Source of the DNA: Nitrospirillum sp034653275
GTDB taxonomy: Bacteria; Pseudomonadota; Alphaproteobacteria; Azospirillales; Azospirillaceae
Reading direction: 5' to 3'
DNA length: 64,000 nucleotides
NCBI RefSeq assembly: GCF_034653275.1
Contig: NZ_JAYEES010000003.1
Location: 2,108,001 to 2,172,000, forward strand
Positions 7,701-14,289 of the stretch are shown here, in pieces. Every line of letters starts with the position of its first letter. Positions within the stretch are counted from its first letter, which is position 1. Below the pieces are notes generated by a model. It was not told where the DNA came from. It did not search any database and saw only the letters and a program-made list of their open reading frames with translations. The position numbers and the translations under genes were made by a program.

Positions 7701-10700
7701 CGGCGGAAGCGCGGGCCCTGACGTCCCTGCAGCTGACCAGCCTCGGCACCGCCCAGGTGGCGGCGCTGGGCACCAGCTTCCTGACGGCCCTGAGCAGCAC
7801 CCAGGTGGCCAGCCTGTCGGCCACCCAGGTCAAGGCCCTGACCACCGACCAGCTGGGCACCCTGCCCACGGCCGACGCCCGCGCCCTGACCGCAACCCAG
7901 GTGACGGCCCTGACCACCAACCAGGTGGCGGCGCTCAGCAGCGACGCCCTGTCGGCGCTGAACGCCACGCAGGTGGCCGGCCTGACCTCCGCCCAGATCC
8001 GGTCGCTGACCACCGATCAGCTGAACAGCCTGACCACGGCGGATATCCGCGAGCTGTCGGGGACCCAGGTCGGCTTCCTGTCGACGGCGCAGCTCGCCGC
8101 CCTGGGCACCGCCAACTTGTCAGCCTTCAGCAGCGCCCAAGTGCCCAGCCTGGGCAGCGCCCAGATCCAGGCCCTGACCAGCACCCAGCTGAACAGCCTG
8201 GGCACCGCCGATATTGGGGAATTCAGCGCCACCCAGGTTGGCCAGCTGACCACGGCCCAACTGTCCGCCCTGGGCACGGCCCAGCTGACCGCCCTGTCGT
8301 CCACCCAGATCGGTGGCCTGACAACCGCCCAGTTGAACACCCTGACCACCGACCAGGTGGCCACCCTGACGACCGCCCAGGTCAGCAGCCTGACCGCGAC
8401 CCAGGTCAAGGCCCTGACCACCGACCAGCTGAACGCGCTCAACACCGATACGGTGCGGACGCTGACGGGTACGCAGGTGGCCGCCCTGTCCACGGCCCAG
8501 CTGACCGGTCTCAGCACGGCCAACCTGTCGGCGCTGACCACCGCCCAGGTGACCAGCCTGACGGCGACGCAGGTGGCCTCGCTGACCACCGACCAGTTGA
8601 ACACCCTGTCCTCGGCCGATGCCCGCGCCCTGACGGCCACGCAGATCCAGGCCCTGACCACCGCCCAGGTGTCGCAGCTCAGCACCAGCTTCCTGGCGAC
8701 ACTCAGCACCACGCAGGTCAGCAACCTGTCGGCCGCGCAGGTCAAGGTACTGACGTCCGACCAGCTGAACACCCTGCCCACCGCCGACGCCCGCGCCTTG
8801 AGCGCCACCCAGGTCCAGGCCCTGACCACGGCCCAGATCGCCAGCCTGGGCACCGACGCCCTGTCGGCGCTCAGCGCCACCCAGGTGGGCGCCCTGAACA
8901 GCGCCCAGGTGCAGGCCCTGACCAGCGGCCAGCTGAACAGCCTGACCACCGCCGACGTGCGTGAATTCACGGCGACCCAGGTGGGCCAGCTGACCACGGC
9001 CCAACTGTCCACCCTGGGCACGGACCAGTTGACCGCCCTGTCCACCAGCCAGGTGCCCAGCCTGACCACGGCACAGGTCAGCGCCCTGACCACCAGCCAG
9101 GTGGGGGTGCTGACGACGGCGCAGGTCACCAGCCTGTCGGCCGCCCAGGTCAAGGTGCTGTCCACCGACCAGATCAACGCGCTCAGCACCGACACGGTGC
9201 GGACGCTGACGGGCACCCAGGTCGCCGCCCTGACCACGGACCAGATCAGCGGCCTGGGCATCTCCTTCCTGTCCACCCTGACCACCAGCCAGGTGGCCAG
9301 CCTGACCACCCTGCAGCTGCATGCGCTGGGCACCGACCAGTTGAACGCCCTGCCCACGGCGGACACGCGCGCCCTGACGGCGACGCAGCTGAGCAGTCTG
9401 GGCACCGACCAGGTGAGCGGCCTGGGCACCGACTTCCTGCAGGCCTTGAGCAGCACCCAGGTGGCCAGCCTGACCGCCGCCCAGGTCAAGGTGCTGTCCA
9501 CCGACCAGCTGAACGCCCTGTCGACCGCCGACGCGCGCGCCCTGACCGCCACCCAGGTCGCCGCCCTGTCCACCGACCAGATCGCCGGTCTCAGCACCGA
9601 CAATCTGTCGGCTTTCAGCGCCACGCAGGTGAACAGCCTGACCAGCGCCCAGTTGCAGTCGCTGGGCACGGGTCAGTTGAACGCCCTGACCACGGCGGAC
9701 GTCACCGAGTTCACCGCGGCCCAGGTCGCCCTGCTGACCACGGGCCAGCTGTCGGCCCTGGACACCACCCATGTCGCGGCCCTGACCACCACCCAGACCG
9801 CGGCGCTGACCACGGCGCAGGTCGGCGCCCTGACCACGGCCCAGGTCGGCGGCCTGACGACGGCCCAAGTGGCCGGCCTGTCGGCCACCCAGGTCAAGAC
9901 GCTCAGCACCGACCAGCTGAACGCCCTGTCGACCAACGACGCCCGCGCGCTGTCCGCGACGCAGCTGGCCGCCCTGACGACGACGCAGCTTTCCGGCCTC
10001 AGCACCACGGTGCTGACGGCGCTGAGCAACACGCAGCTGAGCAGCCTGTCGGCCACCCAGATCCAGACGCTCAGCACCGACCAGTTGAACGCGCTGACCA
10101 CGGCGCAGATCAGGGGCCTGTCCCCCACCCTCATCGCCGCGCTGACCACGGCGCAGATCTCGGGGCTGGACACCGACAACCTCTCGGCGCTCAGCGGGCC
10201 GCAGGCCTCGGTTCTGACGACGGCGCAAGTGCAGGCGCTGACCACCAGCCAGTTGAGCGCGCTGTCCACCGCCGACATCCGCGAACTGTCCGCCACCCAG
10301 CTGGGCGTGCTGACCACCAGCCAGATATCCGCCCTGACGACGGACGACGTGTCGACCCTGACGGCGGCGCAGGTGGCGGCGTTGAGCACGACGCAGGTGA
10401 GCGCCCTGACCACCGCCCAGGCGGCCGCGCTGACCACCAGCCAGGTCTCCAACCTGTCGCTGGCCCAGGTGAAGGCGCTGGGCACCGCCCAGTTGGATGC
10501 CCTTGCGACCGACCGCATCGTGAGCCTGACGCCGGCGCAGGTGACGGCCTTGACCACGGCGCAGCTGGCGGCCCTCAGCACCACCAACCTGTCGGCGCTG
10601 AGCGGCACCCAAGTCGCCCTGCTGAACAGCACCCAGATCGACGCCCTGACCACGGCGCAGATCAGCGCCCTGACCACGGACGACATCCGAGAGTTCACGG

Positions 10701-10861
10701 TCAGCCAGGTGCCGATGTTCACCACGGACCAAATCCCGGGCTTCAGCACCAGCCTGATCGTGGCGATGTCGTCGGACCAGGCCAACGCCTTCAGCGGCGA
10801 CCAGCTGGGCGTGTTCACCTCGGACCAGACCAACGCCTGGCAGACGGCCCGCACGTCCTGA
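4748..10861 (+). CDS. giant octapeptide-repeat protein (2037 aa), unknown function
   Basis: From about residue 8 to the C-terminus the protein is a nearly uninterrupted run of about 250 octads with consensus L-[TS]-[TS]-x-[QD]-[VIL]-x-[AGS]. Octads are arranged in modules of seven (56 aa), usually opening with an octad of the type LTTADIRE or LSTADARA and closing with LTTDQLNA. About every third to fifth module is extended to ten octads. The last 50 residues replace Leu by Phe/Met (MFTTDQIPGFS), like a cap, and hold the only Trp. There is no cysteine, no signal peptide and no membrane segment. The chosen ATG has GGAGGT at 4738-4743 four bases upstream; an ATG at 4730 is in frame. Neighbours give no hint. 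A solenoid of short N-capped helices or a beta-solenoid is possible. I recognise no family. Confidence 0.9.
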   Translation: MVSQIGLLTPAQFAAITTTNIQRLTTQDVQALTTAQIRAMTTQQAAAFQVSQMVFTATQLQAFSEADITALGTDDFKALKSTQVAGLTSNQIQALSTDQLAALTTADIQEFSKAQIGALSTDQLAALSTADIRALSVTQLSGLTTAQLAGLGSDNLSALNSTQTASLTAAQVKALTTDQLAALTTADIREFTATQIASLSTGQTSGLTTDAVAALTTAQVAGLTTAQIRSLTSDQLSALSTADAKALSVTQLSALGTGQVSFLTSNVLSTLSSIQVAAFSTAQVRALTTDQLNSLTTADIREFTSLQVAALTTAQISALSTGNLAALTTIQTAALSTAQVAALGTDQVAGLTTAQVANLSANQIKALSTDQLDALGTATVRTLTGIQLAALTTAQIAGISTGNLSALTSAQVQNLSTAQVRALTTDQLNGLTTADVREFTATQVTALSTAQISSLDTDNVAALTTAQLTGLTSTQVSVLTTSQVAALKTAQLASLTAVQLKGLGSDQFSALGTASVQKLTPAQVAALTTAQIAGLSTDNLSALNSAQVAVLGSLQIRALTTDQLNALSSADIREFTATQVGQLTTAQVAGLGSDVLAALSTAQVANLTTAQLRTLTSDQLSALTTADLRALTSLQIPGLTTGQIATLGTDALSALSSAQVQTLTNAQVQSLTTDQLNALGTADLREFTPGQIAALTTAQVAGLRTGTLAALSTAQVAALTTAQVRALTTDQLGTLSTADARALTATQLAAVSTAQVSALGSDALSALSATQVTGLSSAQVKALTTDQLNSLTSADIREFSAAQVASLTTDQVSGLGTANLSALSGTQVPSLTSAQVQALTTTQLNALTTADVREFSATQVGTLTTAQLSALGTSQLTALTSVQLAGLTTTQVGALTTDQVTALTTAQLVTLSANQVKALTTDQLSALPTANLQKLTATRISALTTTQVAGLATGTLTALTTAQVVSLTAAQVGALTTDQLNTLTTAEARALTSLQLTSLGTAQVAALGTSFLTALSSTQVASLSATQVKALTTDQLGTLPTADARALTATQVTALTTNQVAALSSDALSALNATQVAGLTSAQIRSLTTDQLNSLTTADIRELSGTQVGFLSTAQLAALGTANLSAFSSAQVPSLGSAQIQALTSTQLNSLGTADIGEFSATQVGQLTTAQLSALGTAQLTALSSTQIGGLTTAQLNTLTTDQVATLTTAQVSSLTATQVKALTTDQLNALNTDTVRTLTGTQVAALSTAQLTGLSTANLSALTTAQVTSLTATQVASLTTDQLNTLSSADARALTATQIQALTTAQVSQLSTSFLATLSTTQVSNLSAAQVKVLTSDQLNTLPTADARALSATQVQALTTAQIASLGTDALSALSATQVGALNSAQVQALTSGQLNSLTTADVREFTATQVGQLTTAQLSTLGTDQLTALSTSQVPSLTTAQVSALTTSQVGVLTTAQVTSLSAAQVKVLSTDQINALSTDTVRTLTGTQVAALTTDQISGLGISFLSTLTTSQVASLTTLQLHALGTDQLNALPTADTRALTATQLSSLGTDQVSGLGTDFLQALSSTQVASLTAAQVKVLSTDQLNALSTADARALTATQVAALSTDQIAGLSTDNLSAFSATQVNSLTSAQLQSLGTGQLNALTTADVTEFTAAQVALLTTGQLSALDTTHVAALTTTQTAALTTAQVGALTTAQVGGLTTAQVAGLSATQVKTLSTDQLNALSTNDARALSATQLAALTTTQLSGLSTTVLTALSNTQLSSLSATQIQTLSTDQLNALTTAQIRGLSPTLIAALTTAQISGLDTDNLSALSGPQASVLTTAQVQALTTSQLSALSTADIRELSATQLGVLTTSQISALTTDDVSTLTAAQVAALSTTQVSALTTAQAAALTTSQVSNLSLAQVKALGTAQLDALATDRIVSLTPAQVTALTTAQLAALSTTNLSALSGTQVALLNSTQIDALTTAQISALTTDDIREFTVSQVPMFTTDQIPGFSTSLIVAMSSDQANAFSGDQLGVFTSDQTNAWQTARTS

Positions 10862-10896
10862 GCCTGAGGGCTGAGCCTGAGGGCTGAGCCTGAGGG
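10858..10896. repeat. three tandem copies of a 13-bp unit over the stop codon
   Basis: CTGAGCCTGAGGG occurs three times head to tail, with the stop codon of the repeat-protein gene inside the first copy. Each copy carries TGA triplets. The unit is unrelated to the 24-bp octad-coding repeat. Slippage is the likely origin. Confidence 0.8.
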
Positions 10897-10922
10897 GCGG
10901 AAAAGGGGCGATGGGGTCGGCG

Positions 10923-11366
10923 TCAGGCGCCGGCCAGGCTCCATAGGGCGGTGCCGGCCACCAGGGGGCGGTCGCCGTCATGGACGCGGACCTCGGTCAC
11001 CAGCTGTGACCAGTTGCGGCGGATCAGCCGCGCCTCACCCTGCACCAGGGTGCCGCGCGGACCGCTGCCCAGGTGGTTCAGCGTCAGGTTCAGCAGCGCC
11101 GCCTCCCCCTCCGGCACGCCTTCGTCGCTGATGGCGCGCAGGCAGACCAGCTCGGCGAAGGACGCCAGGACGGAGGTGTGGATCTGACCCGTGCCGGCCA
11201 GGTGGCGTTCATCCGCCACGAAGGCGCGGACCCAGCCGCCATCCCCGCCGCCACGGGCGGGCCGACCCTCCCAGAAGGGGCCGATATGGGCGATGAAGCC
11301 GGGGGTCACGGGGCACAGGGCCCAACCCTCGGTACTCGTCTCCGCCGCGCCGCCGTCCGCCATCAT
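10923..11366 (-). CDS. PaaI-like hotdog-fold thioesterase
   Basis: A 147-aa protein with the layout of the PaaI/DUF4442 hotdog thioesterases: GFIAHIGPFWEG near residue 22, a central helix with FAELVCLRAI (about 70-79), and the C-terminal strands GTLVQGEARLIRRNWSQLVTEVRV split by one turn. Family members hydrolyse acyl-CoA thioesters; the substrate here is unknown. Two adjacent ATGs (11366 and 11363) are possible starts. It is convergent with the repeat-protein gene, 60 bases apart, and is followed upstream by fliN on the same strand. Assignment is from overall pattern, since the catalytic Asp/Glu cannot be fixed without alignment. Confidence 0.65.
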   Translation of the reverse strand: MMADGGAAETSTEGWALCPVTPGFIAHIGPFWEGRPARGGGDGGWVRAFVADERHLAGTGQIHTSVLASFAELVCLRAISDEGVPEGEAALLNLTLNHLGSGPRGTLVQGEARLIRRNWSQLVTEVRVHDGDRPLVAGTALWSLAGA

Positions 11367-11431
11367 GTGCCCTGCCCCCGCCCCTCACGTCCCCTGGGCA
11401 CGTCCCCTTGCACGTCCCCGGGGGAATGACG

Positions 11432-11734
11432 TCAGCCGTTCACCCGCGTGAACTCGCGGAAGGTCACGGCAATCTTGTCCTCGACGATGGTGACCTCGCC
11501 CCGGCCGACGGTGCGGCCGGAAACGATGATGTCGGACAGGTCGTCGATCTTGCGGTCCAGCTCCACGATGGCGCCGCGGCCCAGCTTCAGCAGGTCGCGC
11601 ACGCGGATGGTGGAGGTGCCCAGCACCACCGACACCTCGACCACCGTGTCATAGATGGCCGATAGCTCGGGGGTCGCCGACATGGTGGAACCGCCACCGT
11701 CGAACATGGCGTCGATATCGTCCTGGTTGCTCAT
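11432..11734 (-). CDS. fliN: flagellar motor switch protein FliN
   Basis: About 100 aa from the ATG at 11734 (an upstream ATG at 11791 would add 19 non-homologous residues). The C-terminal 75 residues are the SpoA/FliN domain: VVLGTSTIRVRDLLKLGRG, VELDRKIDDLSDIIVSGR and GEVTIVEDKIAVTF in order. FliN forms the lower C-ring of the motor, with FliM and FliG, on the cytoplasmic side. The N-terminus carries NQDDIDAMF, which resembles the CheY-phosphate-binding EIDALL peptide normally found on FliM. It lies apart from the main flagellar clusters at the right end of the window, next to a diguanylate cyclase gene on the same strand. Confidence 0.9.
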   Translation of the reverse strand: MSNQDDIDAMFDGGGSTMSATPELSAIYDTVVEVSVVLGTSTIRVRDLLKLGRGAIVELDRKIDDLSDIIVSGRTVGRGEVTIVEDKIAVTFREFTRVNG

Positions 11735-11848
11735 GTCGCCGGATCCCGTATTCGCAAGTCCCGCCCGTGGGATACCGGATGACATTACCATGACCCGACA
11801 GCCAAGGGAGCAGCGATTTGGATGGAGGCCCTACGCGCGGGATGACGT

Positions 11849-13072
11849 CTATATCCAGCAGGCCGCCGCCAGTCCGGGGGCCTCCACGCCGGCATCCGGC
11901 ACCGCCTCATCCCACAGGTGCGCCTCCACCCGGTTACGGCCGCCGGTCTTGGCGCGATAAAGCGCCTGGTCGGCGGCATGCACCAGCGCGGCCCAATCCA
12001 CGCCGGGCGCCAGAGTGGCGCGGCCGACGCTGACCGTGCAGCGCAGCGGCGTTCGCGGGTCCACGACCAGGTCGGCCACCGCCTTGCGGATCCGCTCCGC
12101 CACGGCGGCCACCGTGGCCGCGTCGGCGTCAGGCAGGGCCACCGCGAATTCCTCGCCACCGACGCGGCCCAGGATATCCGTGGCACGGATGACGCCGGCG
12201 ACGGTTTGCGCGACACGGGTGATCACCATGTCACCCACGCCATGGCCCCACCGGTCGTTGATGGCCTTGAAGTGGTCGATGTCGACCATCAGCACCGCCA
12301 GCATGCCGCCCCGCTGCCGCGCCCGGGCCACCATGCGCTCCCCCTTTTCCCAGAGGACGCGGCGGTTGGCGATGCCGGTCAGGGGGTCCTGTTCCGCCAG
12401 ATGGGTCAGGCGCGCCTGCAGACGCCGGCCCACCATCCAAAGATACCCCAGGGTCAGCGTGAACGTGACGCCGACCCGCAGCAGCAAGGCCATCGCCGTC
12501 GTGGGTTCCCTCAAGTCACCGATCACGACGGGGTCATGCGGCAACACCTGCAGCGCTTCCCAAGCCATCCTGGTCAGCAGCACCAGCGCCCATGCCAAAT
12601 TGAAGCCGGCCATCGTCCAGGCGGCGATCCGCAGGTCCCGTTCCGCATGACGCAGCAACAACCAAGCGCTGCCGGCGGCCAACAGGAAGCGGCAACCGCA
12701 TCCCAGGATGACGTTGATGGGCATGTGCAGGCCGAACGTGAGAAAGACGCCGATCTTGGCGCACGACAGGGCCACCGCGGGCACCAGCAGCCACAAGGTC
12801 CGCCGCGAACGGCTCAGGAATGACTGGATGCCGACGAACGCCAGCATGGTTCCCCAGTCGATCTGCAGGTTGCCGATCAGGCTGAAAAGCGGCGTCGGCC
12901 GGGTCGGATAGGGCCCCAGCACCATCATCAGGCCGGCGGCATGCAAAAGATTTGACAGGACCCAGAACCAAACCGCCCTGCCCGCCTTCAGGGCGCGCCC
13001 CACCGGAAACAAACAGAACGCGGCGACGACATGAAGCAGAATATTGACGATGAGAAGTGTCAGGATATGCAT
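11849..13072 (-). CDS. membrane-bound diguanylate cyclase
   Basis: A 407-aa protein from the ATG at 13072; an in-frame ATG at 13138 would add a polar 22-residue extension. The first 230 residues contain about six to seven hydrophobic segments with no recognised sensor family. The C-terminal GGDEF domain starts at DPLTGIANRR, and its active-site motif is GGEEF at about residue 307, competent for making cyclic di-GMP from two GTP. RATD lies exactly five residues before it, the RxxD inhibitory site, so product inhibition is expected. It is next to fliN, consistent with (but not proof of) a motility role, since c-di-GMP usually opposes swimming. Confidence 0.9.
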   Translation of the reverse strand: MHILTLLIVNILLHVVAAFCLFPVGRALKAGRAVWFWVLSNLLHAAGLMMVLGPYPTRPTPLFSLIGNLQIDWGTMLAFVGIQSFLSRSRRTLWLLVPAVALSCAKIGVFLTFGLHMPINVILGCGCRFLLAAGSAWLLLRHAERDLRIAAWTMAGFNLAWALVLLTRMAWEALQVLPHDPVVIGDLREPTTAMALLLRVGVTFTLTLGYLWMVGRRLQARLTHLAEQDPLTGIANRRVLWEKGERMVARARQRGGMLAVLMVDIDHFKAINDRWGHGVGDMVITRVAQTVAGVIRATDILGRVGGEEFAVALPDADAATVAAVAERIRKAVADLVVDPRTPLRCTVSVGRATLAPGVDWAALVHAADQALYRAKTGGRNRVEAHLWDEAVPDAGVEAPGLAAACWI

Positions 13073-13257
13073 CTCGCGTCCGCCGTCCCGCGACACTGAA
13101 AATTGATGGGTACCGCCCGTTCCATTAATCGGGGACATCGGCGACGGGACATCGCGCGCCCATCAAATAACCATCGAGCCTGACAATGGTAATAGCACAC
13201 AACCGTTACCGGAGTGGATGGTGCGGGCGCACCACCTGGAAATGCAGATCTGCAAAA

Positions 13258-13788
13258 TCAGGGGAGCGGGACGGAGGTGGCCCGGCGCGCGGCCACGAAG
13301 GCGGCCGCCTCCCGCCAGGGCTCCAGCGTGAAGAAACGCCGCGCCTGGCCCGAGGGGGACGGCAGGACGAACAGGGCGGCGCCTTCGAAATCCTGGGCCT
13401 GGCGGCCATACACCGGGCTGCCGACCAGGCCGAAGTGCCCGGCCAGGAAAACGGACGCCGCCGTCTTGCTGGTGAAGGCCACGGCGCCCGGGCGATGGCG
13501 CCGCATCTTCCGCACGAAGGCCGCCACGTCATAGGCGGCGGGGTCCAGGTCCACGTCGTTGCCGAACTGGGTCTTGTTCAGGTCGGTCAAGCCCAGGCCC
13601 AAGGCCGGCAAGGTGGGATATTCCTGGGGCGTCAGGCGCGTGGGCGTGAAGCCGGCGGCGTGCAGGCTGGGCCAGAAGGCGTTGCCGGGCTTGGCGTAAT
13701 AGGCCTTGGCCGCCATGGAGGCGCGGCTGGGCGCCGTACCGCAAAACACCAAGTGAAGGCCGGGAACAAGGACATCGGGGATCAGCAT
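13258..13788 (-). CDS. mug: G/U mismatch-specific DNA glycosylase (Mug/TDG family)
   Basis: A 176-aa protein close to the length of E. coli Mug. The active-site region near the N-terminus reads LVFCGTAPSRASM, where E. coli has a GINPGLSS-type motif. The substrate-contact motif near the C-terminus is LPSPSGQARRF (E. coli LPNPSGLS). Mug removes uracil and ethenocytosine opposite guanine. The replacement of the usual motif-1 Asn by Thr/Ala, also found in other alphaproteobacterial homologues I know of, could change the catalytic mechanism. The gene is monocistronic between the diguanylate cyclase and a small membrane protein gene. Confidence 0.8.
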   Translation of the reverse strand: MLIPDVLVPGLHLVFCGTAPSRASMAAKAYYAKPGNAFWPSLHAAGFTPTRLTPQEYPTLPALGLGLTDLNKTQFGNDVDLDPAAYDVAAFVRKMRRHRPGAVAFTSKTAASVFLAGHFGLVGSPVYGRQAQDFEGAALFVLPSPSGQARRFFTLEPWREAAAFVAARRATSVPLP

Positions 13789-13865
13789 GGCGCAAAGATA
13801 GGGACGCCCCCCATCCCGCGCCAGTGCCTAACCCTCATGCGACCCCCAGACGGCGGGTGCTGGCG

Positions 13866-14081
13866 TCACTCCGCCGGTTGCTGCGCCAGCTCGTCGCCAT
13901 GCCCACCGACGGTGCGGGCGATGGTGAAGAAGTTGACCAGCACGCCGAAGGCCACGAACAGCAGGCCGTCGATATAGCCCGCCAGGTCGGTGGACCCGGC
14001 GGCGAAGAACAGGCCCAGCACGGCCACGATGATGCCCATGCCATGAACGATGACGGCCGGCAGGGTGTTGGACGCTTTCAT
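13866..14081 (-). CDS. small membrane protein
   Basis: 71 aa with two hydrophobic helices, VIVHGMGIIVAVLGLFFAA (about 10-28) and a second at about 36-54 (DGLLFVAFGVLVNFFTIA), and a short polar tail. A ribosome-binding GAGTGAG lies just upstream of the ATG at 14081. It lies 40 bases downstream of ccoS on the same strand and may be co-transcribed with the ccoGHIS genes. I recognise no family, and a role in oxidase assembly would be inference from position only. Confidence 0.65.
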   Translation of the reverse strand: MKASNTLPAVIVHGMGIIVAVLGLFFAAGSTDLAGYIDGLLFVAFGVLVNFFTIARTVGGHGDELAQQPAE

Positions 14082-14121
14082 GGGAACTCACTCCATCAGT
14101 CAGATAAAGGCAGGCAGGGGT

Positions 14122-14289
14122 TCAAACGGGCCGCTTGGGCAGCGGCGTCTCATCCTCGTAAAGGATGCGGGTGGCGGAGCCGTCGAGGTCCTCGAACTGG
14201 CCGTCGCGCACCGCCCAGAGAAAGGCGCACAGCCCCAGGCCGCCCAGCAGCAGGGCGGCGGGGATGAGGAAAAGCAGGCTGTTCATCAT
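14122..14289 (-). CDS. ccoS: cbb3-type cytochrome oxidase assembly protein CcoS
   Basis: A short gene of 55 codons starting MMNSLLFLIPAALLLG. One N-terminal transmembrane helix (about 3-24) is followed by FLWAVRDGQFEDLDG, the hallmark of CcoS/FixS, then the tail RILYEDE. Its first ATG overlaps the ccoI stop in an ATGA arrangement (14286-14289), so translation is coupled. CcoS is required for insertion of redox cofactors into the cbb3 oxidase in the inner membrane. Confidence 0.92.
   Translation of the reverse strand: MMNSLLFLIPAALLLGGLGLCAFLWAVRDGQFEDLDGSATRILYEDETPLPKRPV

Noticed and set aside
4748..10861. CRISPR array or other non-coding repeat
   Set aside because: Repeats are degenerate at the DNA level, have no constant-length spacers, and keep one open frame for 2037 codons.
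5216..10981. Several very long reverse-strand ORFs opposite the octapeptide-repeat gene
   Set aside because: They arise because the 24-bp coding repeat lacks stop codons in antisense frames. Their products are rich in Arg/Gly/Gln or Trp/Ser runs and have no family-like features.
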